Assembly: GCF_965278975.1 (NCBI RefSeq)
Contig: NZ_OZ257126.1
Coordinates: 4,340,001 to 4,404,000 of the forward strand
DNA length: 64,000 bases
Source: Ferrovibrio sp965278975
GTDB taxonomy: Bacteria > Pseudomonadota > Alphaproteobacteria > Ferrovibrionales > Ferrovibrionaceae
Direction: 5' to 3'
Of this stretch, positions 29,287 to 38,550 are shown one piece after another; within the stretch, counting starts at the first letter, position 1; every line of letters starts with the position of its first letter. Under the pieces are notes generated by a model that was given only the letters and a program-made list of their open reading frames with translations, made no database searches and was not told the origin of the DNA. The position numbers and the translations under genes were made by a program.

Positions 29287-30645
29287 TTAAGCCTTCACCT
29301 TCTCGCGGAGCGTGACGAATTCTTCCGCCGCCGTTGGGTGGATGCCCACGGTGGCGTCGAAATCCGCCTTGGTCGCCTTGGCCTTCACGGCGATGGCAAT
29401 GCCTTGGATGATCTCGCCCGCTTCGGGGCCGACCATGTGGGCGCCGACCACGCGGTCGGTCGCCGCATCAACGATCAGCTTCATCAGCACGCGTTCGTCG
29501 CGGCCCGAAAGCGTGTGGCGCATCGGCTTGAAGCTGGTGCGGTAGATATCCACCTGGCCATATTTTTCACGCGCCTGCGCTTCCGAAAGCCCGACGCTGC
29601 CAACCGGCGGCTGGCTGAACACGGCGGACGGCACGTCGTTGTGGTCGGCCTGGCGCGGCTTGTTGCCGAACACCGTATCGGCGAAGGCATGGCCCTCGCG
29701 GATCGCCACCGGGGTGAGGTTGATACGGTTGGTCACGTCGCCCACGGCATAGATATGCGGCACGCTGGAGCGCGAGTAACCATCCACTTTCACCGCGCCC
29801 TGCCCGTCCAACGCCACGCCCAGCGCTTCGAGGCCAAGGCCTTGGGTGTTCGGCTTGCGGCCCGTGGCCGCCATCACCGCATCGGCCTCAAGCTGGGTGC
29901 CATCGGTGAGCGTCAGGCGCAGACTGCCATCAGCCTGATTGTCGACGCGGCTGACATCGGACTTCAGCCGCAGATCAATGCCGCTTTTCACCAGTTCATT
30001 GGCCAGGTGGTTGCGCACATCATCATCGAAGCCGCGCAGGATCTGTTCGCCGCGATAGAGCACCGTGGTTCTGGAACCCAGACCATTGAAGATGCCGGCG
30101 AATTCCAGCGCGATATAGCCGCCGCCCAGCACCACGATACGCTTCGGCTGGCTCGGCAAGTGGAACGCCTCATTCGAGGTGATCATATGCTCGGCGCCCG
30201 GCACATCCGGCTTCACGGCAGCGGCGCCGGTGGCCAGCAATATGGTGCCGGCGGTGACACGCTGGCCGGCAACTTCAATAGTGTGCGCATCAAGCAGAGT
30301 GGCGCGGCCATCGAAGGTCTTGCACCCGGCATTCTCGAACAGGCCGCGATAGATGCGTTCCAGGCGGCCAATTTCCTTGTCCTTGTTGGCGATCAGGGTG
30401 GCCCAGTCGAAGCGGGTTTCGCCGACACTCCAGCCGAAGCCGGCAGCATCCTCGAAGCCATGAGCATATTCGGAAGCATAGACCAGCAGCTTCTTCGGCA
30501 CACAGCCACGGATCACGCAGGTGCCGCCATAGCGGTACTCCTCGGCCACCGCGACGCGGGCGCCGTGACCGGCTGCGATACGGCCGGCACGCACGCCGCC
30601 CGAGCCGCCACCGATCACGAAGAGGTCAAAATCATACTGGCTCAT
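29287..30645 (-). CDS. gor: glutathione-disulfide reductase
   Basis: The 452-residue flavoprotein reduces GSSG with NADPH. FAD-binding GGGSGGVRAGRIAA is at the N-terminus, the redox-active pair is Cys43/Cys48 in GGTCVIRGCVPKK, the NADPH site has VVLGGGYIALEFAG, and the C-terminal active-site His lies in GIHPTAAEE. ATG 30645 gives the usual MSQYDFDLFVIGGG start. It is the last gene of glmU-glmS-phosphatase-gor, 17 bp after the phosphatase. Confidence 0.94.
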   Translation of the reverse strand: MSQYDFDLFVIGGGSGGVRAGRIAAGHGARVAVAEEYRYGGTCVIRGCVPKKLLVYASEYAHGFEDAAGFGWSVGETRFDWATLIANKDKEIGRLERIYRGLFENAGCKTFDGRATLLDAHTIEVAGQRVTAGTILLATGAAAVKPDVPGAEHMITSNEAFHLPSQPKRIVVLGGGYIALEFAGIFNGLGSRTTVLYRGEQILRGFDDDVRNHLANELVKSGIDLRLKSDVSRVDNQADGSLRLTLTDGTQLEADAVMAATGRKPNTQGLGLEALGVALDGQGAVKVDGYSRSSVPHIYAVGDVTNRINLTPVAIREGHAFADTVFGNKPRQADHNDVPSAVFSQPPVGSVGLSEAQAREKYGQVDIYRTSFKPMRHTLSGRDERVLMKLIVDAATDRVVGAHMVGPEAGEIIQGIAIAVKAKATKADFDATVGIHPTAAEEFVTLREKVKA

Positions 30646-30662
30646 GGCGCCTCGCCCGTCCT

Positions 30663-31238
30663 TCAGGGGCCGGCGGGCACTTCGTGTCCGCGTCCGACCG
30701 AATGCATCAGATCGCACATATCGGCATGCTGCCGTGCCACGGCAAGATGGTGCGCTTCCATGGCCGCGACAAGGGCGCCGCCATGGCCCAGCATGCGGTC
30801 CGCCTGGCGGATCATCAAGCTGTTCGGCCAGGAACGCGGACGGATTCCCGCCAGCGCCTGGAATACCTCGGCCTCGCGGCCCTTGTTGCGCAGTGCCATC
30901 AGGATAGTGGCGGTAGCGGTGGAGCGCGAGATGCCGGCCCAGCAATGCACCAGCACATGGCGCGGCTGGCTATCCAGCACCCGCTCGCAGGCCGAGATAA
31001 TCGCCGCCATATCGGCGGCACTCGGCGCCAGGCGCAGCGCGTCAGGCACCACGATATCGTGGAAGCGGAATTCGCTCATATGAACCGGGGCCACATCCTG
31101 ATAGGCCTCGGGCCGCCGCGTGCCGGGATCAAGAATGCCGATCAGATGCGACACATCGCGGCCGGCAAAGCCCGGCAGTTCGCTGACACCGCAGACGCTG
31201 ACTTCAAAGGGTAGCAGGCCAAGGGCTAGGGCGCTCAT
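30663..31238 (-). CDS. tyrosine/dual-specificity protein phosphatase family
   Basis: A 191-residue protein with the PTP loop HCWAGISRS (nucleophile Cys99, phosphate-binding Arg105) and an upstream Asp61 in RFHDIVVP that could be the general acid. It fits the small DSP-like phosphatases of alphaproteobacteria. The substrate, protein or otherwise, is unknown. Its ATG overlaps the glmS stop by 4 bases (ATGA), so its output is tied to that of glucosamine-phosphate synthase. Confidence 0.85.
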   Translation of the reverse strand: MSALALGLLPFEVSVCGVSELPGFAGRDVSHLIGILDPGTRRPEAYQDVAPVHMSEFRFHDIVVPDALRLAPSAADMAAIISACERVLDSQPRHVLVHCWAGISRSTATATILMALRNKGREAEVFQALAGIRPRSWPNSLMIRQADRMLGHGGALVAAMEAHHLAVARQHADMCDLMHSVGRGHEVPAGP

Positions 31239-33061
31239 TCGACTGTCACCGATTTAGCGAGATTGCGCGGCTGGTCCACATCGGTGCCTTTCAGCACCGC
31301 GACATGATAGGCCAGCAGCTGCACCGGGATGGCATAGAGGATAGGCGCCACGAAAGGCTCCACCTGCGGCAGCCCCACGGTGGCGAAGGTGCGCTCATCC
31401 ACATGCGCCAGGCCGGGCTTGTCGGACATGAAGATCACCTTGCCGCCGCGTGCCATCACCTCCTGCATGTTCGAGATGGTCTTCTCGAACAGTGCATCGG
31501 TCGGCGCGATCACGATCACCGGCACCTGCTCGTCGATCAGCGCGATGGGGCCGTGCTTCAATTCGCCGGCGGCATAGCCTTCGGCATGGATATAGGAAAT
31601 TTCCTTGAGCTTCAGCGCGCCTTCCAGCGCCAGCGGGAAACACGGGCCGCGGCCGATATAGAGCACATCGCGGGCATCCATGATCTTCTCGGCCAGCGCC
31701 TTGAGTTCATCATCATGGTTCAGCACTTCCGCCGCCTGGGCCGGCACCTCGATCAGCGCCGCCATCAGGCGGGCGCTTTCTTCCTCGCTCAGCGCCTTGC
31801 GTGCGCGGGCGACGGCCAGGCTGAAAGCCGCGAGCGTGACCAGCTGGCAGGTGAAAGCCTTGGTCGAGGCCACGCCGATTTCCGGCCCAGCCATGGTCGG
31901 CAGCATGCCATCGGCTTCGCGCGCCATGCTGCTCTGCGGCACATTGACGATGGCCAGCGTGCGACCGCCTTCCTGCTTCACATAGCGCATCGCCGCCAGT
32001 GTATCGGCGGTCTCGCCCGATTGCGAAATGAAGATCGAGAGGCCGTTGGGATCGACCGGTGCTTCGCGGTAGCGGAATTCGGAAGCGACATCCACTTCCA
32101 CATTGATCCGCGCGTAACGCTCCAGCCAGTATTTCGCCACCAGGCCGGAATAATACGAGGTGCCGCAGGCAACAATCGTAATGCGGCTGAACTTGGCGAG
32201 GTCAATGCCAAGATCGGGCAGATGCACCCAGCGGTCGGTCGGGCTCAGCACGGTGTTGATGGTGTCGCCGATCACTGCCGGCTGCTCATAGATTTCCTTG
32301 AGCATGAAGTGGCGGTAATTGCCCTTGCCGATCATCGCGCCGCTGATCGCGGTGGGGCGGATTTCACGTTCGACAAGCTGGTTGGCGGCATCGAAGAAAC
32401 GGGCATTGCCGCGCGTCAGCACCACCCAGTCACCTTCTTCGAGATAGGCGATCTTGTCGGTGAGCGGCGCCAGCGCCAGCGCATCGGAGCCGAGATACAT
32501 TTCGCCATTGCCGAAACCCACCGCCAGCGGCACATTGCGCCGCGCGCCGATCAACAGGTCATCCTCGCCATGGAACATGATCGCCAACGCGAAGGCGCCG
32601 CGCAGGCGGCCGAGCGTGGCTTTCACCGCCTCCTCAGGCTTCAGGCCTTCCAGCAGATACTGGTCGATCAGGCAGAGCGCGACTTCGGTATCGGTCTGGC
32701 TCTGGAAGCGATGCCCCTTGGCAATCAGTTCATCGGCCAGTTCGCGGTAATTCTCGATGATGCCGTTATGCACCATCGCCACGCGCTCGGTGGCATGCGG
32801 ATGCGCATTGGCTTCATTCGGCACGCCATGGGTAGCCCAGCGGGTATGGGCAATACCGATCAGGCCCTGCAGCGGGTGTTCTTCCAGCCGCGCTTCCAGG
32901 TTGATCAGCTTGCCCTCGGCGCGGCGGCGCTCGATGGTACCATCGCGCATCAGGGTAGCAACGCCGGCGGAATCATAGCCGCGATATTCCAGCCGCTTCA
33001 GGCCATCGACCAGCAGCGGCACCACATCACGGGTACCGATGACGCCAACAATTCCACACAT
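31235..33061 (-). CDS. glmS: glutamine--fructose-6-phosphate aminotransferase
   Basis: GlmS makes glucosamine-6-phosphate for peptidoglycan and LPS. The 608-residue protein starts MCGIVGVIG, exposing Cys2 as the glutaminase nucleophile, followed by TRWATHG. The two SIS domains contain ACGTSYYSG and SQSGETADTLAA, and the C-terminus is the conserved LAKSVTVE. It is 29 bp downstream of glmU, pairing two steps of UDP-GlcNAc synthesis. No glmS ribozyme is seen upstream. Confidence 0.97.
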   Translation of the reverse strand: MCGIVGVIGTRDVVPLLVDGLKRLEYRGYDSAGVATLMRDGTIERRRAEGKLINLEARLEEHPLQGLIGIAHTRWATHGVPNEANAHPHATERVAMVHNGIIENYRELADELIAKGHRFQSQTDTEVALCLIDQYLLEGLKPEEAVKATLGRLRGAFALAIMFHGEDDLLIGARRNVPLAVGFGNGEMYLGSDALALAPLTDKIAYLEEGDWVVLTRGNARFFDAANQLVEREIRPTAISGAMIGKGNYRHFMLKEIYEQPAVIGDTINTVLSPTDRWVHLPDLGIDLAKFSRITIVACGTSYYSGLVAKYWLERYARINVEVDVASEFRYREAPVDPNGLSIFISQSGETADTLAAMRYVKQEGGRTLAIVNVPQSSMAREADGMLPTMAGPEIGVASTKAFTCQLVTLAAFSLAVARARKALSEEESARLMAALIEVPAQAAEVLNHDDELKALAEKIMDARDVLYIGRGPCFPLALEGALKLKEISYIHAEGYAAGELKHGPIALIDEQVPVIVIAPTDALFEKTISNMQEVMARGGKVIFMSDKPGLAHVDERTFATVGLPQVEPFVAPILYAIPVQLLAYHVAVLKGTDVDQPRNLAKSVTVE

Positions 33062-33090
33062 GGGCGGCTCCTGAAAAACTGGACGGAAAG

Positions 33091-34455
33091 CTACTTGGAC
33101 TTCTGCTGCGACTTTTTCTTCTGGGCCGCGCGCTGCGCCCGGATCCGCACGGCAAGGCCGGGCTTGGTTTCCTGGCGGCCACGGCCCAGTGCCAGCGCAT
33201 CGGCCGGCACATCCTGGGTGATGGTGCTACCGGCAGCGATCAGCGCGCCATCGCCGATCTTCACCGGCGCCACCAGCGACGAATTCGAACCGACAAAGGC
33301 ATTTGCGCCGATATCGGTGTGATGCTTGTTGTAGCCATCGTAATTGCAGGTGATCGTACCGGCACCGATATTGGCCTTGGCGCCGACGCGCGCATCGCCG
33401 ATATAGGTGAGGTGATTCACCTTGGCGCCAGCCTCGATGCGCGCCTGCTTCACCTCGACAAAATTGCCGATATGCGCTTCCGCGCCGATCTCGGCACCGG
33501 GCCGCAGCCGCGCATAGGGGCCGATGATGGCGCCGGATGCCACGCTTGCGCCCTCGATATGGCTGAAGGCACGGATCGTCACATTGTCGGCAATCTCGAC
33601 ACCGGGTCCGAACACCACATGCGGTTCGATGGTGACATCGCGGCCCAGTTTCGTATCGGCGCGCAGATAGACGGTATCCGGCGCGGTCATGGTGACACCG
33701 CTTTCCAGCGCCGTCAGGCGCAGGCGGGCCTGCATGTGGCCTTCCGCGATGCTGAGTTCGGCGCGGTTGTTCACGCCCATCACATCGATCTCGGAAACCT
33801 CGACGGCGCGGCAGGCCCAGCCCTTGGCGCGGGCAAGCTGCACCAGGTCGGTAAGGTAGTATTCGCCCTTGGCGTTATTGTTATCGAGCTGCTTGAGCAA
33901 AGCCGGCAGGCGGGCACCATCCAGCAGCATCATGCCGCCATTGCAGAAGCCAATGGCGCGCTGCTCCGGCGTGCAATCCTTGAATTCGACGATGGCTTCA
34001 AGATTGCCTTTGGCATCCTGCACCAGGCGGCCATAGGCCGCCGGATCGGCGGGCCGGAAGCCTGACACCACGACTGCCGGGTCCGCCTTGGAACGACGCG
34101 CGGCAACCAGCTGCTTCAGCGTCTCGGGCGTGAGCAGCGGCGTATCGCCATAAAGCACCAGCACATCGCCCTTGAAGCCCTTCAGCGCCGGCATCGCGGC
34201 CTGCACCGCGTGACCGGTGCCGAGCGGCGGATCCTGCACGGCCACGGAGATCGGCGCGAAGGCTTTGGCCACCGCTTCCATGCCCCGGCCCAGCACCAGC
34301 ACATTGCGCTCGGGTTTCAGCACGGCGGCCGCGTTCAGCACATGCCGCAGCATCGGCAGGCCGGCCACCGGATGCAGCACCTTGGGCAGGCCGGACCGCA
34401 TCCGCGTGCCCTGCCCCGCCGCCAGCACAATTACTGCTAGTGAGTGTTTCGCCAT
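33091..34455 (-). CDS. glmU: bifunctional UDP-GlcNAc pyrophosphorylase/glucosamine-1-P acetyltransferase
   Basis: A 454-residue enzyme. The N-terminal uridyltransferase carries LAAGQGTRMRSGLPKVLHP, and the left-handed beta-helix acetyltransferase follows from about residue 250 with hexapeptide repeats such as GATIGPYARLRPG-like turns and the catalytic NLTYIGDA-type His segment. It makes UDP-GlcNAc. A basic Lys/Gln-rich tail ends the protein. ATG 34455 is preferred over an upstream extension because it gives the canonical start. It heads the glmU-glmS operon and is divergent from gph. Confidence 0.96.
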   Translation of the reverse strand: MAKHSLAVIVLAAGQGTRMRSGLPKVLHPVAGLPMLRHVLNAAAVLKPERNVLVLGRGMEAVAKAFAPISVAVQDPPLGTGHAVQAAMPALKGFKGDVLVLYGDTPLLTPETLKQLVAARRSKADPAVVVSGFRPADPAAYGRLVQDAKGNLEAIVEFKDCTPEQRAIGFCNGGMMLLDGARLPALLKQLDNNNAKGEYYLTDLVQLARAKGWACRAVEVSEIDVMGVNNRAELSIAEGHMQARLRLTALESGVTMTAPDTVYLRADTKLGRDVTIEPHVVFGPGVEIADNVTIRAFSHIEGASVASGAIIGPYARLRPGAEIGAEAHIGNFVEVKQARIEAGAKVNHLTYIGDARVGAKANIGAGTITCNYDGYNKHHTDIGANAFVGSNSSLVAPVKIGDGALIAAGSTITQDVPADALALGRGRQETKPGLAVRIRAQRAAQKKKSQQKSK

Positions 34456-34550
34456 GACCGAATGCCGTCTACAACCAAACAAAGTGAATCGCCAGCCTCC
34501 GGGGCTGGCAGTGTTTGTCTCATATCCTTGGGCCGCAGCGGAAATCAAAA

Positions 34551-34590
34551 GGTTTTTCCGAGTGTTTCAAGGTTTTTCCGAGTGTTTCAG
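34551..34590. repeat. perfect tandem duplication of 20 bp upstream of gph
   Basis: Two head-to-tail copies of a 20-bp unit beginning GGTTTTTCCGAGTGTTTCA occupy 34551-34570 and 34571-34590; they differ only in the last base (A, then G). The second copy ends 5 bp before the gph start codon, so the duplication is in the 5' leader of gph or its promoter. Confidence 0.9.
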
Positions 34591-34595
34591 ACGCC

Positions 34596-35261
34596 ATGAA
34601 AGCAATCCTGTTCGACCTTGACGGAACCCTTGTCGATACCGCGCCGGACCTTGCCGCCGCGCTCGATCATGCCTTGACCAGCCAGGGCCGGCCTGCCGTC
34701 GGCCTGGATGCCGTGCGCAGCATGGTGGGAGATGGTGCCGTGGCACTGGTGGAGCGCGGCCTGACCGCCACCGGCGGCATTGCCTCGGAGCAGCAGTTCA
34801 AGGCGGCGGTGGATGCCTTCTTCGTCTATTACGCCGCCAATCTCACCGCCACCAGCCAGCCCTTCCCCGGTGTGATCGGCTGCCTGGAAGCATTGCGCCG
34901 CGATGGCTACCGGCTCGCGGTCTGCACCAACAAGGCGGAAACCTTCACCCACCCACTGCTCGAACAGTTGCGGCTGACGCCGTATTTCGATGCGGTTGTC
35001 GGTGGCGATACCTTCCCGGTGAAGAAGCCAGATCCCGGCCATATCACCGGCACCCTGGCCCGCCTTGGCGGCAACATCAAATGGGCGGCGATGGTTGGCG
35101 ATTCGCCAAATGACATCAATGCCGCCAAGGCGGCTAAACTGCCGAGCGTGGCGGTGAGCTTCGGCTATACCCGCGTGCCGCCGGCCGAACTCGGCGCCGA
35201 CAGGCTGATCCACCATTTCGACGATCTGCGCGCCGCGCTGGACGCGCTGCAGGCGGACTAG
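34596..35261 (+). CDS. gph: phosphoglycolate phosphatase
   Basis: A 221-residue HAD hydrolase with motif I DLDGTLVDTAPDL (nucleophile Asp in the first DxD), motif II in AVCTNK, motif III Lys in FPVKKPDPGH, and motif IV GDSPNDINAAKAA. It removes phosphoglycolate, from DNA repair or oxygenase activity. ATG 34596 is the natural start. The usual Shine-Dalgarno position is occupied by the duplicated leader unit and is weak. It converges on the histidine kinase gene. Confidence 0.88.
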   Translation: MKAILFDLDGTLVDTAPDLAAALDHALTSQGRPAVGLDAVRSMVGDGAVALVERGLTATGGIASEQQFKAAVDAFFVYYAANLTATSQPFPGVIGCLEALRRDGYRLAVCTNKAETFTHPLLEQLRLTPYFDAVVGGDTFPVKKPDPGHITGTLARLGGNIKWAAMVGDSPNDINAAKAAKLPSVAVSFGYTRVPPAELGADRLIHHFDDLRAALDALQAD

Positions 35262-35279
35262 GCCCGCACGCGGCCTGCC

Positions 35280-36674
35280 TTAGCTCCGCACGCGGGCTGG
35301 CGGCAATTCGATGCTGGCCGTGGTGCCGATGCCGGGCTGGCTCTCGATTTCCAGCCTTCCGCCCTGCAGGCGGATCAGGCGATCGACCAGCGGCAGGCCG
35401 AGACCGGTGCCGGGCTGATCGCGGGTCAGCGCGTTCTGCACCTGATAGAACGGCTCCAGCACTTTGGCGAGCTGCGCGCTGGTCATGCCGATGCCGGTAT
35501 CGCGCACACTGAAACGCAGGCCACCCGAAGCGGTAACGGCAGCGGCCAGTTCGACGCTGCCGCGTTCAGTGAACTTCACGGCGTTGCTCAGCAGGTTGAG
35601 CAGCATCTGCAACACGGCGCGACGGTCGGCATGCAGCTTCACCGGCTGATCCAGCGGCCGCAGGATCAGGGTCAGGCCATCGGTTTCCGCCTTCTCGCGC
35701 ACCAGCCGGATCGCGGCCCGCATCACCTCGGCGGCATCGAATTCGGCATCCACCAGTTCCATCTTGCCGGCCTCGACCTTGGAGAGATCGAGAATGTCGC
35801 TGATGATCGCCAGCAGATGCTCGCCGCTGCCATGGATATCGGCAGCATAATCGCGGTAACGCTTCTGGCCCACCGGCCCCAGCATCTCATCCTTGATCAT
35901 GGTGGAAAAACCGATGATGGCGTTGAGCGGCGTGCGCAGTTCATGACTCATATTGGCAAGGAACTCGCTCTTGGCCCGATTGGCCTCCTCCGCCGTCCGC
36001 TTCGCCGCCAGCAAGGTCACCTCGGCATCCTCGCGCAGTTCCAGCAGCACGCGCTGGCGGTAAAGCAGCAGCACCAGACCCAGCACCAGCAAGGCGGCAA
36101 AGGCCGTCAGCAGTGCAACGCCTAGCGAGAAGCGGTCCAGCCTTGCTTCCTGCACCAGCAGTAATTCGCGGGCACTGTCACGGCCCTCGCCGAGCAGCAG
36201 GATCAGCCGCGCTTCAGCATCGCGGGCGCGTCTCTGCATCAGCCATATGGCGGGCAGCGAGCCAGCAGGCTGCCCCATGGCGCCATCGACGAACCAGCGT
36301 TCGATATCCTGCAAAGCCGGCCGCGCCACGGCAAACATGCCGGCAGCGCCGACCAGATTGTCGAGATTGTAGTTGGTGCGCAGAAGCTCCGTGCGCTTCA
36401 CCGCCACCTGCAGCTGTTCGCGCACCCGCTCGCGGTTATCCTCACTCGGCTGCACACGCCAGAATTCGATGGCCCAGGCAAGATTGGCCATTTCCCGGAT
36501 CAGGGTTTCGGCATCGCGCTCCTGGTCCAGCAGGGTCACCGGCAGATCGCGGGCGATGGAACTCAGGCTCTGCTGCACATAGGCGCCGATCACGAAGGCA
36601 ACAGCGATCACCGCAATGATCGCAGCGGTGATCTGACGCCGGCCAAAGCTCCAGTGCTTCAGCGGTGGTGGCAT
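35280..36674 (-). CDS. membrane sensor histidine kinase
   Basis: A 464-residue kinase with two membrane helices at about residues 15-33 and 183-205, enclosing a helical periplasmic sensor region of about 150 residues. The cytoplasmic part has a coiled segment, the H-box SHELRTPLNA with His244, N-box LLSNAVKFT, G1 DTGIGM, F-box FYQVQNA and G2 GTGLGLPL. No receiver domain is present and no response regulator lies nearby. The start overlaps the TAXI binding-protein stop by one base (TGATG), which strongly suggests that the two sense a ligand together. Confidence 0.9.
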   Translation of the reverse strand: MPPPLKHWSFGRRQITAAIIAVIAVAFVIGAYVQQSLSSIARDLPVTLLDQERDAETLIREMANLAWAIEFWRVQPSEDNRERVREQLQVAVKRTELLRTNYNLDNLVGAAGMFAVARPALQDIERWFVDGAMGQPAGSLPAIWLMQRRARDAEARLILLLGEGRDSARELLLVQEARLDRFSLGVALLTAFAALLVLGLVLLLYRQRVLLELREDAEVTLLAAKRTAEEANRAKSEFLANMSHELRTPLNAIIGFSTMIKDEMLGPVGQKRYRDYAADIHGSGEHLLAIISDILDLSKVEAGKMELVDAEFDAAEVMRAAIRLVREKAETDGLTLILRPLDQPVKLHADRRAVLQMLLNLLSNAVKFTERGSVELAAAVTASGGLRFSVRDTGIGMTSAQLAKVLEPFYQVQNALTRDQPGTGLGLPLVDRLIRLQGGRLEIESQPGIGTTASIELPPARVRS

Positions 36675-37732
36675 CAGCGGGCCGCTGCCGCGTCTGGGCC
36701 GGGGTCCATCCCGACCGAACGGTAGAAGCGCGCGGCGCCTGAGTGCAGCGGAATGCCGCGGCCTTCCAACGCCTTCGCCAAGGCCACATCCGCGCCACGC
36801 GGATGGCCGGCACGGATCAGCGTCTGCCCACGCTCGCTCCATATCTGCCGCAGCACCGCCTCCACCAGCGTATCGGCAAGATCAGCCCGGGCCAGCAGCT
36901 GCGCCGAAACGGTAACGGTTTCCACCGCATTGACGCCGGTATACATGCCGGCGGGAATGGTGCCTCGGCTCAGGAAGGGATTGCGCTGCAACAGGTCGGC
37001 CGCGGCCTCGCCCTGCACCGGCAGGATATCGACATGGCCCGCCGCGGCGAGATCGGCCACCGAGCGCACCGGCCAGCCGCCAACGAAGAAGAAGGCGTCG
37101 AGCTGGCCGGCAGCCAGGCGCGGCGCGGCAAGGTCCGGCTTCACATATTCCGGGCGCAGCCTGCTCTCCGAAAGACCATGGGCGGCCAGCAGCATGCGCG
37201 CCATGGCGAGCGTGCCGGAACCGGGTTCGTCCAGGCTGACACGCTTGCCGGCCAGATCAGCAATCTTCCGGATGCCGGCATTACGCCGCACCACCACATG
37301 CACCGCTTCCGGATAAAGCCGTGCCAGGAAACGCAGGCGCGAGGCATTCAGCTTGCCGGCAAAAATACCGGTGGCATTGAAGGCGCCATGGGCAATATCG
37401 GATTGCACCAGCCCTGCTTCGATGGCGCCTGCCTGAATCGCCTCGACATTCGACACCGAGCCATTCGAGGTCTGTGCCACTGCCAGCAGGCCCGGCACGC
37501 CGCAGGGCTGCGGCACTGGTGGCGGGCAATCCGGCGCACTATGGCTTTCCGCCACCACCCGCGCGATCAGCGAACCGAGCGGAAAATACACCCCGGCGGT
37601 GCCCCCGGTGCCGATGCGGAAGAAGGCCGGCATCGCCGGACCATCGGCCTGGGCCTGATGGTCCGCACGCGCCGGCCAGGCAAATCCAGCGGCAGCGGCG
37701 GCAAAAGTAGAGAGCACGTCGCGGCGGCGCAT
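36674..37732 (-). CDS. TAXI-family solute-binding protein linked to a kinase
   Basis: A 352-residue periplasmic protein with a twin-Arg-type signal (MRRRDVLSTFAAAAAGFAWPARA) and TAXI signatures FRIGTGGTAGVYFPLGSLIARV and GLVQSDIAHGAFNATG, then GKRVSLDEPGSGT. TAXI proteins normally feed a fused TRAP permease; none is adjacent here, the nearest being at 137-2086. Its stop overlaps the kinase start by one base, so it more likely presents ligand to the kinase. An extra Cys/Pro-rich insert (DCPPPVPQPCG) near residue 68 is unusual. Confidence 0.9.
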   Translation of the reverse strand: MRRRDVLSTFAAAAAGFAWPARADHQAQADGPAMPAFFRIGTGGTAGVYFPLGSLIARVVAESHSAPDCPPPVPQPCGVPGLLAVAQTSNGSVSNVEAIQAGAIEAGLVQSDIAHGAFNATGIFAGKLNASRLRFLARLYPEAVHVVVRRNAGIRKIADLAGKRVSLDEPGSGTLAMARMLLAAHGLSESRLRPEYVKPDLAAPRLAAGQLDAFFFVGGWPVRSVADLAAAGHVDILPVQGEAAADLLQRNPFLSRGTIPAGMYTGVNAVETVTVSAQLLARADLADTLVEAVLRQIWSERGQTLIRAGHPRGADVALAKALEGRGIPLHSGAARFYRSVGMDPGPDAAAAR

Positions 37733-37735
37733 CGG

Positions 37736-38374
37736 CTATTCGGCGTCCGGCTGCTGGTCCGGCGCGGCGTGGCGGAAGGCGTCGAGCGTGTTGCAATGAT
37801 CGGAGATGCGCACCACGGTGGGGCAGCCGGAAAGGTCGCAATTGAAGCGCCGGCCATTGGCCACCTGCGGCACCAGGCATGCATCCGCCAGGCTGGGCGT
37901 CGCACCGAAGCAGAAATCACCCGTCTGGGAAGACTGGCGCAGCATCTGCTCCACGGCGGCAAGCCCGGTTTCAACCCAATGGCGATACCATTGGTTTTTC
38001 TTGTCGTCCGACAGCCCCATATCGTGCACTAGGTAGCGCAGCACGCGAAGGTTGTTGATCGGGTGGATATCACAGGCGATGGCCTGGGCCATGGCCCGCA
38101 CTTGCGCCCGCAGCACCGGTTCCCTGGGCAGCAAGGCCGGCTTCGGATGTACTTCGTCGAGATATTCCATGATGGCCAGTGACTGGGTCAGCACCGCGCC
38201 ATCCACTTCCAGGGACGGCAGCAGTTGCTGCGGATTCAGCCGGGCATAATCCGCCGAGAGATGTTCATTCTTCTGCAAATGAAGCGGCACCAGTTCGTAG
38301 TCCAGCCCCTTCAGGTTCAGGGCGATTCGAACACGGTAGGCCGCAGACGACCGGAAATAGCCAAACAGCTTCAC
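37736..38374 (-). CDS. maiA: maleylacetoacetate isomerase
   Basis: A 212-residue zeta-class glutathione transferase that turns maleylacetoacetate into fumarylacetoacetate in tyrosine breakdown. The N-terminus LFGYFRSSAAYRVRIALNLKG has the SSxxx(W/Y)RVRIAL active-site motif, and the C-terminal half has the ATPSLADACLVPQV helix. Start is GTG 38374, with AGGAGG 6 bases upstream. It is separated from hppD-hmgA-fahA by thiSG, dedA and marR. It precedes the TAXI gene by 3 bp, so the TAXI-kinase pair may be transcribed with it. Confidence 0.93.
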   Translation of the reverse strand: MKLFGYFRSSAAYRVRIALNLKGLDYELVPLHLQKNEHLSADYARLNPQQLLPSLEVDGAVLTQSLAIMEYLDEVHPKPALLPREPVLRAQVRAMAQAIACDIHPINNLRVLRYLVHDMGLSDDKKNQWYRHWVETGLAAVEQMLRQSSQTGDFCFGATPSLADACLVPQVANGRRFNCDLSGCPTVVRISDHCNTLDAFRHAAPDQQPDAE

Positions 38375-38550
38375 GCCGTCCTCCTGTTTTGCCGCAATCC
38401 TAACCCAGCGTTGAGCCGTAACAAAGAGATAGTACAGCTCGGGTTCACGGAGCGGTTGCCCCTGGGGGTGCAGGTCTCTATTGTCGGAACGCCCGGCAGC
38501 CCCCATGTGATAAGGCGGCACTGGGAGGGGTTAGAGGAAGAGCAGGACAA

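Noticed and set aside
31304..33322. Plus-strand frame opposite glmS
   Set aside because: Same codon-bias artefact; glmS has full motifs on the other strand.
38451..38550. Possible TPP riboswitch upstream of thiSG
   Set aside because: GGGGGTGC is present, but CTGAGA and the ACCTGAT/GGATAATGCCAGCG-type second half of the THI element are missing.
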